64,000 nucleotides of DNA from Halobacillus sp. Nhm2S1 (GCF_019599545.1 NZ_JAIEZV010000001.1:868001-932000); one strand, 5' to 3'. Shown: positions 50,051-58,790, numbered from the stretch's first letter. Numbers and translations are program-made. The notes: a model not told the origin generated them from the letters alone.

Positions 50051-51863
50051 GTTGTTTCACCTCTTTTCTTTTGGAAAAAGGATGAGGAATTTCCACATAA
50101 AGATTGTCGGTATATTGATCAGACAAACGCATTTTCACGAGAGCCTTCATCTTCGTGGGCTTTGTAAGAATTTCCTCTTTATCAAGCAATGCTTCTGTTG
50201 ATATTTGTTTATCCTCTTTCATTTGGTTATATGTTTCGTGGATCACGTGTTCCACATGACTCCACATTTTTTCTTCCTTTGCAACTGTTCGTCGGGCGAG
50301 TGCTACGATAAGCTCTCCTAAATGATTATGAAAAAGCGCATGGGAGAACACATCCAATAACTCAGACCGCTCTTTTGTTAGTAGATTTGTACTTGGGTCG
50401 ATTGGCTGCTCATCAAAATATTGTTCTAAGCGGTCATTCAGGATCCGGATGCCACCGTAATCACGGAGTACCGCCTTTTCCGGCTTTCCTTTTTTAAAAA
50501 TAACAACACAATTTTGGAGATGAGCTTCCATACTGATGCCATATTTCGTAATCAATGTAAGCACACCGGGCAGCACCGTCTTCGCATAGTCATAGATGAA
50601 CGATTCGTATGAAGGGTACGCCTCCGCTACTTCTTCTACGATCAGCTTTCCTGAAAACGGAGAAGGCGCGAGCAAAGAAGCCGCCGGAATCGCAACTTCA
50701 TCGTTTTTCAAATCACGTTCTGGGTTCTCTCGTAGTATAGCCGCTGCATTTTTTTGCAGGAAATTCTCGTTCACTTTTTTAGCAGGCTTATAATGAATTC
50801 CCACTTCCTCTCCCATGACGGATAATGAGCGGGATAGTCCCTGATCGCGACTAAAGATCGTTTGTAAGAGTCGCGATAAAGTAGGACCATTTTTTGTCGA
50901 TGCCGCTGAAACGGTACGGACCGCACTTGTCATTTGCACATTGACAGCGGTTTTGATGTGATGCTTGAACCGATTGTCTAGCGGTGCCATCGACCGGAAA
51001 GAAATGAGTGCAGATGTAGGGATGCTGACATCTTTAACCGGAAATAGTAATTTTCCTTTTAAGTCATCCTTATAATATTTTGTGATGGTATGTTCCCATT
51101 GCCATGGATGGATCGGAATCATTTGATAGTCTTCTGCATCTAAGTCATGATTTTCACAGATGTGTTGAACGGCTATATTTAACTCCGGGTACTCTTGCAA
51201 AAGGATGGACTTCGTGCTTTCACCGTTTTTGGAAGTCATATGATATCGATCTTTATGAACGAGCAGTGGCAGGAGATTGGGCTTCCCTTCCCATTCCGGT
51301 GCGTACCGGGAGACATCTTCAGGCGTCACGCCTATTCTCGTTCGGCTGCAAGGGTGGATGGTATGCCCTTGAATCACCCACTGCTCAAAAAAGTTCAGTG
51401 GGCTCTTGAGAGTAGCTGCATAGGATAACGCGTCTTCTGCCAGGTTTTCGATTTGTCTTTTTCTATGCTCCGCTACTGTAAGTGCCAAGGCCAGATTCGT
51501 CACACTGTTGAGGACTTCCTTATAAAAATCGGATTGATTATTTCCCGGGAAAAGCAGTTCTAAGCAAGTTTCGGATTTATCGACTAAGACTTGATTTCCA
51601 TCCCGATTCAAAAACCGGATATCACCATCAATATCGATGTGATGAAATATGTAAAGATTAGCTACAGGTACGTGAAGTTCTCCACTGGTTACATAAAAAA
51701 CCAATGTCTTTCCCTCGTTCCTCCATTCAAAAGGGAAGACACGCTCCCGAAAGGTCGCTTGTATTAATTGATGTAAAGTGAGGAGATCCGCTTGATTCAT
51801 ATTTTCTAAAAAAGTGGATTCATAACCCGGTAACTTCTTTTGTATTACATTTATGGCTTCCAT
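50031..51863 (-). CDS. IucA/IucC-family siderophore synthetase
   Basis: A 610-residue NIS synthetase with GHTIHPCSRTRIGVTPEDV (about 170-188), MIPIHPWQWEHTI (about 255) and LRDYGGIRILNDRLEQY, plus the FhuF-like C-terminus. It is the first gene of the siderophore operon. The ATG at 51861-51863 follows GGAGGTGAATACA; this ribosome binding site lies in a 12-base palindrome (CCTCCATGGAGG, 51872-51883) that could hide it. It is divergent from the FhuF-type reductase. The exact citrate derivative made cannot be read from sequence. Confidence 0.93.
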   Translation of the reverse strand: MEAINVIQKKLPGYESTFLENMNQADLLTLHQLIQATFRERVFPFEWRNEGKTLVFYVTSGELHVPVANLYIFHHIDIDGDIRFLNRDGNQVLVDKSETCLELLFPGNNQSDFYKEVLNSVTNLALALTVAEHRKRQIENLAEDALSYAATLKSPLNFFEQWVIQGHTIHPCSRTRIGVTPEDVSRYAPEWEGKPNLLPLLVHKDRYHMTSKNGESTKSILLQEYPELNIAVQHICENHDLDAEDYQMIPIHPWQWEHTITKYYKDDLKGKLLFPVKDVSIPTSALISFRSMAPLDNRFKHHIKTAVNVQMTSAVRTVSAASTKNGPTLSRLLQTIFSRDQGLSRSLSVMGEEVGIHYKPAKKVNENFLQKNAAAILRENPERDLKNDEVAIPAASLLAPSPFSGKLIVEEVAEAYPSYESFIYDYAKTVLPGVLTLITKYGISMEAHLQNCVVIFKKGKPEKAVLRDYGGIRILNDRLEQYFDEQPIDPSTNLLTKERSELLDVFSHALFHNHLGELIVALARRTVAKEEKMWSHVEHVIHETYNQMKEDKQISTEALLDKEEILTKPTKMKALVKMRLSDQYTDNLYVEIPHPFSKRKEVKQHDSALN

Positions 51864-51997
51864 TGTATTCACCTCCATGGAGGAATGATGTAGTTTTGTA
51901 AACTTGCCTATTCCCTAAATCTGTGGATGGTAATCGACCCATCTTGTGCCCATGACCTTAGCTTACTCCCAAGTCCATGTCCATTATGCTTCTTAAG

Positions 51998-52041
51998 TTG
52001 TTGTATTAATGGTTTTATTTTATAATTGAAAACAGTTATCA
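51998..52041 (+). promoter_or_regulatory. promoter and Fur-like box of the fhuF-type gene
   Basis: TTGTTG (51998-52003), 17 bases, TATAAT (52021-52026) is a good SigA promoter. TGAAAACAGTTATCA (52027-52041), just after the -10, matches the Fur consensus TGATAATNATTATCA at 11 of 14 defined positions. The site could control the reductase gene and, across the 197-base gap, the siderophore operon. Confidence 0.55.
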
Positions 52042-52075
52042 GCAAAAATAAAGCTTACAAATGGGAGACATCGAT

Positions 52076-52819
52076 ATGAAACGAGTATTTGAACAAATTC
52101 GGAACGATCATCGCATCTTTGTTGGTTCTGAATACAAGGACCGTTCTCATTACAAAGTCGATGACCTCATACAAAATAAAAATGCGATGAAAGCATTACT
52201 GGAAATACAAAAAGATCAGTTGGGTGCCCCTAACATGGCCATTACTGGTTTATTGTTCGGGAAAATGTATTCTGTGCTCACGATGGGATTGTTCGAGACG
52301 ATGATCAAGCACGGCGTCATCATTGATGCAAGCCCTGAAAACATCAGCATCGAACTGAAAGAAAAAAATGCGATGAATTATATAGTTGACGATTCAGCGG
52401 TTCACAAAATTGCGGACCTGCCGGAAGATAAAGTGAAAGAATACGTTCATACTTTCATCACCCAGCACTTGCAGCCATTGTTCCAAACCGTCGCACAAGT
52501 GTCCAAGTGCAAGACGACACATGTGCGTTCCATCGTCTCTCACAACCTTCACCAACGAAAGTGTGCGCTTGTGAAAGAACAGGCAGATGAATGGACAGAG
52601 ACCGTTTTCCGCTGGTTCACCACCCATGAACTGTTCAAGGAAAACCGTAGGAACCCTCTCCATTTCAAGTTCCGCTTTTACCAGGCAGACAATGGAAATG
52701 AAACCTACGTCAGACGTCACTGCTGCATGAAATATATGCTTCACGATGCTGATAAATCAAAATGCTGTCCCACCTGCCCCCTTATTTCAGACGAAGAGCG
52801 CGACGACCGCATCAAATAA
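52076..52819 (+). CDS. FhuF-type ferric siderophore reductase
   Basis: A 247-residue protein with an IucA/IucC-C-terminal-like helical domain and the C-terminal iron-sulfur signature CC-x10-C-x2-C (HCCMKYMLHDADKSKCCPTC). The four cysteines bind a [2Fe-2S] cluster in FhuF, which reduces ferric siderophores in the cytosol to release iron. The ATG at 52076-52078 has GGGAG eight bases upstream; the earlier in-frame ATG at 52061 overlaps that ribosome binding site. It is divergent from the siderophore operon, which supports a shared role. Confidence 0.87.
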   Translation: MKRVFEQIRNDHRIFVGSEYKDRSHYKVDDLIQNKNAMKALLEIQKDQLGAPNMAITGLLFGKMYSVLTMGLFETMIKHGVIIDASPENISIELKEKNAMNYIVDDSAVHKIADLPEDKVKEYVHTFITQHLQPLFQTVAQVSKCKTTHVRSIVSHNLHQRKCALVKEQADEWTETVFRWFTTHELFKENRRNPLHFKFRFYQADNGNETYVRRHCCMKYMLHDADKSKCCPTCPLISDEERDDRIK

Positions 52820-52855
52820 AGCCCGAGCTAACCAAAGAGCTCAGGGCTTATTTTT
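52819..52855 (+). terminator. Rho-independent terminator
   Basis: AAGCCC-GAGCT (52819-52829) pairs with AGCTC-a-GGGCTT (52838-52849), followed by a T-rich tail. It ends the fhuF-type gene. Confidence 0.88.
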
Positions 52856-52866
52856 ATGGAAATAAA

Positions 52867-52935
52867 TGTATGACCTGGTACACCAAAATATGTAAGACCT
52901 GGTCACACAATAACTTGTATGAACTGGTAAACCAA
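52867..52935. repeat. three 20-bp direct repeats, period 24-25
   Basis: TGTATGACCTGGTACACCAA (52867-52886), TGTAAGACCTGGTCACACAA (52891-52910) and TGTATGAACTGGTAAACCAA (52916-52935). They lie between two terminators in the gap before mtlD. Repeated short units of this kind are seen at ends of IS21-type elements, but no transposase is near. Confidence 0.7.
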
Positions 52936-52982
52936 CACTTCCCACAACCTTGTGTCCTATACTCGTTACTCATTAATGACGA

Positions 52983-53018
52983 AAACTCCCTACAAAATTT
53001 ATATTGTAGGGAGCTTTT
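52983..53018. terminator. bidirectional terminator
   Basis: CTCCCTACA (52986-52994) pairs with TGTAGGGAG (53005-53013), with A/T runs on both sides. It ends the mannitol operon on the minus strand. Confidence 0.9.
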
Positions 53019-53023
53019 ATTAG

Positions 53024-54169
53024 TTAGTTCATGTCTTTATACATTTTTTCTACCAATTGGACTAATCGATGATCATTACTTAGTTCGGAGATCTCCTGAA
53101 AAGCCCCTGTAAGTCCTTGGTCCAAAATTTTATCCTGCAGCTCTTTTGCTTCAGTGTCTGATTCATTTTTGTAGCTCAGTGCAGCTGCAATAACAGTTAC
53201 TAAATATTGCGGGTCCGCTTTCACCCGTTCTAAATATTCAACCGCCGGCCTTACAAGACGGTCTTTCGGTCCAAGCTTCCGAATCGGAGCACGCCCCACA
53301 CGGGTGACTTCATCCGACAGGTCCGGGTTTAAGAAACGGTTGATGATCTGGTCTATATAAGCCTCATGTTGATTCTTGCCGAAACCATACTTCTCAATCA
53401 GGACCGCTCCCGTTTCACTTAGTGCGCCTGCAACCTTTTCCTTGACTCTATGATCGTCCATCGCGTCCTTGATTGTCGAATGTCCATAATAGCTTCCGAG
53501 ATAGGCCGTCGCTGCGTGACCTGTATTGACTGTAAACAGCTTACGTTCAATATAAGGTGTCAGGTCCTCCACATAGGTGATCCCTTCGACTTCCGGCTGA
53601 ATTCCTTTGATCGCCGGTGTTTCCACAACCCATTCATAATAAGGTTCAACCTTGACCGTCAACGGATCTTCATTGTGTTGATCCGGCACAATCCTGTCTA
53701 CGGCTGCATTCGGAAATCCGATCAAATCTTCCAATTGACCCTGCAACGTTTCATCCATGCTTTCAAGCACATGTTGCTTCAATGCTTCAGATCCACCAAT
53801 CATGTTTTCACAAGCAATGACATTCAAAGGTCCTGCTTGATCTGTGATACGTCTTTCTAATCCTTCTGCCAAAAGCTTTGCGATGACAGGAAGAATGCTA
53901 GGTCCAACAGCAGTCGTGACAAGGTCTGCTTGAGCGATGGCAGCCACAACGTCTTGAGGCTGTTTCATACTGTTCAATCCACTGACATTCTTAACCTTAA
54001 TGGAAGCATCGTCCCCAGCCAACTCCACCAGGTACTGATTGCGTTCATTCAATAGATCGATCAACGTCTCGTTCACATCGACAAAAACAGTCTCGTAACC
54101 AGACTGATCAAGAAGCGCGCCGATGAAACCTCGTCCTATATTTCCTGCTCCAAAATGAACAGCTTTCAT
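53024..54169 (-). CDS. mtlD: mannitol-1-phosphate 5-dehydrogenase
   Basis: A 381-residue NAD-dependent polyol dehydrogenase that oxidises mannitol-1-phosphate to fructose-6-phosphate. The N-terminal nucleotide-binding motif is FGAGNIGRGFIG (about 6-17), and the catalytic lysine region is in NTGHAATAYLG (about 212-222). It is the last gene of the mtl operon, starting at 54167-54169 just after the mtlF stop, with GGTGGAG upstream. Confidence 0.96.
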   Translation of the reverse strand: MKAVHFGAGNIGRGFIGALLDQSGYETVFVDVNETLIDLLNERNQYLVELAGDDASIKVKNVSGLNSMKQPQDVVAAIAQADLVTTAVGPSILPVIAKLLAEGLERRITDQAGPLNVIACENMIGGSEALKQHVLESMDETLQGQLEDLIGFPNAAVDRIVPDQHNEDPLTVKVEPYYEWVVETPAIKGIQPEVEGITYVEDLTPYIERKLFTVNTGHAATAYLGSYYGHSTIKDAMDDHRVKEKVAGALSETGAVLIEKYGFGKNQHEAYIDQIINRFLNPDLSDEVTRVGRAPIRKLGPKDRLVRPAVEYLERVKADPQYLVTVIAAALSYKNESDTEAKELQDKILDQGLTGAFQEISELSNDHRLVQLVEKMYKDMN

Positions 54170-54170
54170 T

Positions 54171-54608
54171 TTACTCCACCTCGCTGAACGTCTGGAGAAC
54201 TTCTTCCTTCGTTTCTGCTGCAATCAATTTTTCAACATTCTCTTCTTCCGAACAAACGATAGCAATCTGAGAAAGGATTTCTAAATGCTCGTTGCCTTTT
54301 CCAGCAATCCCAATAAGGAGCTTAACGATATTTCCGTCTCCAAAATCAACGCCTTCTGGTACGGTAACTACAGAAATACCTGTTTCATTGACGGCTTTCT
54401 TCGCATCCTCTGTACCATGTGGAATGGCTACGAAGTTCCCCATGAAAGTGGATGTGATTTCCTCACGCTTCAGCATTTCTTCGATGTAAGCTTCATCTAC
54501 ATAGCCTTGTTCATTGAGAATGCCTCCTACATAGCGGATAGCTTCTTCTTTCGTTGCCAAGCTCTTGTTCAATTCGATGTTTTCTTTTTTCAAAATGTTT
54601 GTAGACAT
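54171..54608 (-). CDS. mtlF: PTS mannitol-specific EIIA component
   Basis: A 145-residue EIIA of the fructose/mannitol PTS family. The phosphorylated His is in VAIPHGTED (about residue 63). It takes phosphate from HPr and passes it to the EIIB domain of MtlA. It lies between mtlR and mtlD, as in other Bacilli where EIIA is a separate protein. Confidence 0.95.
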   Translation of the reverse strand: MSTNILKKENIELNKSLATKEEAIRYVGGILNEQGYVDEAYIEEMLKREEITSTFMGNFVAIPHGTEDAKKAVNETGISVVTVPEGVDFGDGNIVKLLIGIAGKGNEHLEILSQIAIVCSEEENVEKLIAAETKEEVLQTFSEVE

Positions 54609-54621
54609 TATAAAAACTCCC

Positions 54622-56715
54622 TTATCCTTTTGATTTTAAAAACGTATAAAGTTGGTTGGCTAAATAATGGAGGATGTTCTCCTCCTGTTCTGATTCTAAT
54701 ATCGACGTACACTCTTCATCTTCTATAATGAGAGAACTAATGAAACTCAACGTCTCTAACCCTTCTTGACTCGGTGCTTCAGGTGCGAGCATAAGGAGCA
54801 TCGTTTTGATGGTCATTTCTTCTCCGTCCATCCCCTGCACCTTCAAAGGCTCAGTCAAGATATGAACCGAAAAGGAAGGCTCGTCAATGGAAGAACTACG
54901 AGCATGGTAGAGCGCGAGTTTTGTACCCGGGATCCCAAGACCGCCGACTTTTTCCCTTTCCAGCAAGTGGCGAACAATGCCTTGCACATCAGACACAGCT
55001 CCACTTTCTTTTAAATCCCCCACCGCATGTTCCAATGCACGGTCCACATGAGAGGCATCTATGTTTGTCACAACTAGATAATCAAGAAGCTTTCTCATGG
55101 TATGAGCATAGCGTTCATAAGCCTCGATGCTTTCTCTTATTGACTGAAACGACTTCTCATCCTGGATCTTTTGTACCATTGCCGGCTTTCTCATTTGCTT
55201 CGTCACACGCACACGTCGAATCGCATGCTCAATTTTGTGAATATCCTTTTGAGGTAATACAGGACTCACCTGCACATAATCCTCTATATCCACAAGACGA
55301 ATGGTTGATATGATTAAATCGTAGTGAGCTCTATCCATTCCTTCAAGATCAAACAGAGAATGGTGTTCAATCTGCTCAATTTCATTGAATTTCTTTTGTA
55401 GTTTGGCCGCCAGTATTTTAGCCGTGCCGATACCGCTCGAACAAACGACAAGGACATTAATCCCTGCCACACCTTCCATGTTCAGGAGCGCCGATGCAAA
55501 ATGCATGACGATAAAGGCGGTTTCTTCACGCGGGAACTGCAATCCTGGAAAAACTTCCTGAAGCGACTTTTCCACTTCTTTGAACAAAACAGGGTAATCT
55601 TCTTCCATCTGATCAGTAAATGAATTTTCGATATCCATGTTATGTTGCAAACGGTACACACTAGGTTTCAAGTGGACGACAAGATCATTCAATAAACGAT
55701 CATACTCGTTGAAATCCATCCCTACACGCCGAGATACTTTAGCGATCAGCTGCTTCGCTTTAAAAGCAATACTCATACTTGAGTCCTCAAGCAAAGAATC
55801 TCGATTGTACCTGGCCTTGGCTCCCATCAAATGCATCGTAATATGGCCGGTTTCCGCTTCTGGTATAGAGAGTTGGAACGCGCCGGCTAATTGATCGATC
55901 AAGCCTTCCGCAAACGTGTACTCTTTTGTAGAACGAAGCTTTTCCAACTGTGCTTCATCGATATGAATCTTTTCCCCTTGCTGCATACGTTCAATCGCTA
56001 AAGCGAGGTGTACGACTAAGGCTATATAGGCACTATCTGCGAGAGGGTACGATAAGTCTTTCCGCAACTCATCGACATGATGTTCGATAAGCGCAAGCGT
56101 TTCTTTATTTATGATGTCCAGCAACTGTGTGGATAAAGAATCTTCTACCGTCTGATTCCCTTCCTGGATGTTCTGTCTTACCATGGAGAAAAAATCAGGC
56201 TCGTTCATGTGGGTCATAATCAATTGGCTGATGGCTTCTCGAATGCCGGATTCATCTCCGACTACTTCAACACCGTAGCCCCTTTTTCTAACAAGTTCTA
56301 ATTGAAAGTCCTTGAGGTGTTCTTCAATCTTATCAAGGTCATGACTGATCGTTGCTACCGTGACACCAAGATCATTTGCAATCGCCACAAGCTTGACAGG
56401 TTCACGAGTTTCCAAGAGTTTAGATAAAATTAACACATGCCTCTCTTCCGGCGTATAATCCACCGAAGCTTGCTTCCTCAACTCCATTTTCAGCGTTTTC
56501 ATCTTATTCAAAGGTCCTTTTATCAAAAGGACGCCCCCGGATTCTTTCTCGAGTGACAACTCCATTTCGCCCAGGAGATCTTCCAACCCTTTCAAATCCC
56601 GATGCACCGTTCTTGTGCTGATATCGAGTTCTTTGGCCAATTGTTTTACGGTCACTTGCTCTTCCTGACCAAGCAGGCGATCTAAAATTTTTCTTTCACG
56701 ACCTGTCACATACAT
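54622..56715 (-). CDS. mtlR: mannitol operon activator (PRD-containing)
   Basis: A 697-residue PTS-regulated activator. In order: winged-helix/HTH domains (about 1-150), two PRDs (about 180-280 and 295-400, with regulatory His residues), an EIIB-like domain with Cys in VVCSSGIGTAK (about 415), and an EIIA-like domain (about 540-690) with His in LALYHARSS. This is the MtlR architecture of B. subtilis, where HPr and MtlA/MtlF phosphorylate it according to sugar supply. The ATG at 56713-56715 follows GGAGGTGGATCAGGG. It lies 424 bases after mtlA with repeats and an operator-like site between. Confidence 0.93.
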   Translation of the reverse strand: MYVTGRERKILDRLLGQEEQVTVKQLAKELDISTRTVHRDLKGLEDLLGEMELSLEKESGGVLLIKGPLNKMKTLKMELRKQASVDYTPEERHVLILSKLLETREPVKLVAIANDLGVTVATISHDLDKIEEHLKDFQLELVRKRGYGVEVVGDESGIREAISQLIMTHMNEPDFFSMVRQNIQEGNQTVEDSLSTQLLDIINKETLALIEHHVDELRKDLSYPLADSAYIALVVHLALAIERMQQGEKIHIDEAQLEKLRSTKEYTFAEGLIDQLAGAFQLSIPEAETGHITMHLMGAKARYNRDSLLEDSSMSIAFKAKQLIAKVSRRVGMDFNEYDRLLNDLVVHLKPSVYRLQHNMDIENSFTDQMEEDYPVLFKEVEKSLQEVFPGLQFPREETAFIVMHFASALLNMEGVAGINVLVVCSSGIGTAKILAAKLQKKFNEIEQIEHHSLFDLEGMDRAHYDLIISTIRLVDIEDYVQVSPVLPQKDIHKIEHAIRRVRVTKQMRKPAMVQKIQDEKSFQSIRESIEAYERYAHTMRKLLDYLVVTNIDASHVDRALEHAVGDLKESGAVSDVQGIVRHLLEREKVGGLGIPGTKLALYHARSSSIDEPSFSVHILTEPLKVQGMDGEEMTIKTMLLMLAPEAPSQEGLETLSFISSLIIEDEECTSILESEQEENILHYLANQLYTFLKSKG

Positions 56716-56817
56716 CCCTGATCCACCTCCTTCAAGGACAAGATTTAACAACTATGGTTTCTATACTTCTATGATAGGTTGCATCGTAAGGGTTTTCAAT
56801 GATTAGAAAAGTCATCT

Positions 56818-56838
56818 TCGTCACACGATCTGTGACAA
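56818..56838. promoter_or_regulatory. candidate MtlR operator before mtlR
   Basis: TCGTCACA-CGATC-TGTGACAA (one arm mismatch) matches the form TTGNCACA-N4-TGTGNCAA that I recall for MtlR, with N5 instead of N4. A second copy of the same type is before mtlA (58708-58730). The site lies about 100 bases upstream of mtlR. Confidence 0.6.
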
Positions 56839-56901
56839 AATTTAATAACCTATCCTTATTTTTAAAAATGGCATGACGATCTAGATAATCAACGCGGGTC
56901 G

Positions 56902-57063
56902 CATGTATCAAAGGTTTTTGAACATTTATCGGGTTTCATGCATTTATCCGTGGCTTTTGGTCATTTATCGGTGAATTTCCTACGTTTATCAGCGGGTTTT
57001 TGTCATTTATCGGTGAATTTGACATCTAATCAGACCCTTGAACTCTTATTAGCAATTTCAGTA
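56902..57063. repeat. seven or eight imperfect 21-bp tandem repeats
   Basis: Units begin near 56902, 56923, 56941, 56962, 56983, 57004, 57025 and 57045. The common form is CATTTATCGGTGAATTT. The region separates mtlA from mtlR. A related array is at 39955-40038. Period 21 gives an open heptad-like frame on the plus strand, but no ribosome binding site supports it. Confidence 0.75.
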
Positions 57064-57139
57064 CTATTAGCAGCTTTAAAAGTTCGAAGCTTGAAAAAGA
57101 ATACAAAGGCCCGATCGCAGGATCAGGCCTTTAGAGTTG

Positions 57140-58615
57140 TTATTCAGATTTAAGTTCGTTTACGAGTTCATCATACTTCGGACTATTCAAGAAATTGTCA
57201 ACAGAGATGTGGTGAGCACCTGGTACTCTTTGTACCGCACGTTCCGTCAAGTCTTTGTGAGTGATGACGATATCAACATCACTTGGAAGATCGTTGATCG
57301 CCATATTCGTTACATCGATTTGGATTCCAGCTTTCTTGAACTTGTTCTTCAGGAGAGACGCTCCCATCGCACTGGATCCCATTCCCGCATCACAAGCAAA
57401 GATGATTTTATCGACATGGCTGCGGTCTACAGAAGGAACGACATCTGTGTTTCTTTCTGAAACCTCTTCATTCACTTCTTCTTTTTGCTCTCCTTGTTGA
57501 GAATTCAACTGTCCAGAAACAGAGCTCTTCTTCCCTTTCATTTCTTCCATTTTAGCTGTAGCTTCGTTCAAATTCTCTTCCTCGTCATTTTTGCTGAATT
57601 TAAGGATGAAGGAAGCGACTAGGAATGATGCTAGTGTCGCAAGAAGAACACCTGCAATGACACCAAGGTGATCCCCTCTGGCTGTCAATGGCATAAGAGC
57701 AACAATACTTCCTGGAGAAGGAGTCGCCGTCAAACCGACACCGAAAGCGACGAACGTTGTTGTTCCGGTTACACCACCGGCGATGGCTGCTAAAATCAAA
57801 GCCGGCTTCGACAAGATGTACGGGAAGTAGATTTCGTGAATACCACCAAAGAAGTGGATGATGGCAGCCCCTGGTGCGGTCTGACGGGAAATTCCTTTTC
57901 CAAAGATACTGAAGGCCAAAAGAATTCCGAGTCCAGGACCCGGGTTTGTTTCAAGTAAGAATAAAATCGATTTTCCGATTTCCTGTGTCTGATCCACAGC
58001 GATTGGACTTAAAATCCCGTGGTTGATGGCATTGTTTAAGAATAAGATTTTCGCTGGTTCTATGAAGATGTTAACAAGCGGCAATAATCCCGCATTGACT
58101 AACGCTTCAACAGCAGAACCTAAAACATTTGTCAGTCCTGACATAATCGGTCCAATAATGTAATAACCGATGATTGCAAGAATCGCTCCCACAATTCCAG
58201 CAGAGAAGTTGTTGACAAGCATTTCGAAGCCCGACTTGACCTTGCCTTCAAAGAGCTTATCCACCCATTTGATGGCTAGACCACCTAGGGGACCGATGAG
58301 CATCGCGCCAAGGAACATTGGGATCTCCGCTCCGACGATGACCCCCATCGTAGCTGTCGCACCTACGACACCTCCGCGAAGTCCATGGACCAACCGTCCA
58401 CCTGTAAAACCGATGAGTAGGGGCAGCAAGTAGGTGATCATCGGACCAACCATTTCTGCTAAATCTTCATTAGGAATGTATCCATCTGGAATAAATAAAG
58501 CCGTTATAATACCCCATGCAATAAATGCTCCAATGTTCGGCATGATCATTCCACTTAAAAAGCTTCCAAACCGCTGAACACGAGCTCTTGCACCTGTTTG
58601 TTTTTTCTCACTCAT
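57140..58615 (-). CDS. mtlA: PTS mannitol transporter EIICB
   Basis: A 491-residue mannitol permease. The EIIC membrane domain (about 10-345) has the GGIHEIYFPYIL segment with the substrate Glu. After a hydrophilic linker (about 350-400) the EIIB domain (about 400-490) carries the phosphorylated Cys in FACDAGMGSSAMGAS. It imports mannitol as mannitol-1-phosphate. EIIA is the separate MtlF. GAGGAGGAAATCTC precedes the ATG at 58613-58615. It is the first gene of the operon mtlA-mtlR-mtlF-mtlD. Confidence 0.96.
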   Translation of the reverse strand: MSEKKQTGARARVQRFGSFLSGMIMPNIGAFIAWGIITALFIPDGYIPNEDLAEMVGPMITYLLPLLIGFTGGRLVHGLRGGVVGATATMGVIVGAEIPMFLGAMLIGPLGGLAIKWVDKLFEGKVKSGFEMLVNNFSAGIVGAILAIIGYYIIGPIMSGLTNVLGSAVEALVNAGLLPLVNIFIEPAKILFLNNAINHGILSPIAVDQTQEIGKSILFLLETNPGPGLGILLAFSIFGKGISRQTAPGAAIIHFFGGIHEIYFPYILSKPALILAAIAGGVTGTTTFVAFGVGLTATPSPGSIVALMPLTARGDHLGVIAGVLLATLASFLVASFILKFSKNDEEENLNEATAKMEEMKGKKSSVSGQLNSQQGEQKEEVNEEVSERNTDVVPSVDRSHVDKIIFACDAGMGSSAMGASLLKNKFKKAGIQIDVTNMAINDLPSDVDIVITHKDLTERAVQRVPGAHHISVDNFLNSPKYDELVNELKSE

Positions 58616-58660
58616 GAGATTTCCTCCTCGTCTCGTTTGTTCTCTTTTTTCTGTACTTTC

Positions 58661-58690
58661 ATAATAAAGCGGTTACACCCCTATGCTCAA
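58661..58690 (-). promoter_or_regulatory. mtlA promoter with possible cre site
   Basis: On the minus strand TTGAGC (58685-58690), 18 bases, TATTAT (58661-58666). TGTAACCGCTTTAT (58664-58677) overlaps the -10 and resembles the CcpA cre consensus WTGNAANCGNWNNCW with about two mismatches, so catabolite control is possible. Confidence 0.5.
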
Positions 58691-58707
58691 GACAATCTAA
58701 ATGCAGC

Positions 58708-58730
58708 TTTGTCATAGAAGACGTGACAAA
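58708..58730. promoter_or_regulatory. candidate MtlR operator before mtlA
   Basis: TTTGTCA (58708-58714) and TGACAAA (58724-58730) form an inverted repeat, nine bases apart, 18 bases upstream of the mtlA -35 box. It has the same half-site as 56818-56838. Confidence 0.62.
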
Positions 58731-58754
58731 TCTAAAAAAGGCTGAAAAAACGGA

Positions 58755-58790
58755 AGAAACGCCGGTCACAAACTATGACCGACGTCCTTT
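58755..58790. terminator. possible terminator hairpin
   Basis: CGCCGGTCA (58760-58768) and TGACCGACG (58776-58784) pair with one mismatch around a seven-base loop. The T-rich tail is weak on both strands. It could end the gene at 58791-59138. Confidence 0.5.

Noticed and set aside
56902-57063. Possible CRISPR array
   Set aside because: Units are contiguous with no unique spacers, are only about 21 bases and vary in sequence; no cas genes are present.
56938-57153. 71-codon open frame over the 21-bp repeats, translating to heptads HLSV-N/A-F
   Set aside because: The heptads follow from the 21-base DNA period. No ribosome binding site and the same repeat class at 39955-40038 is not open.
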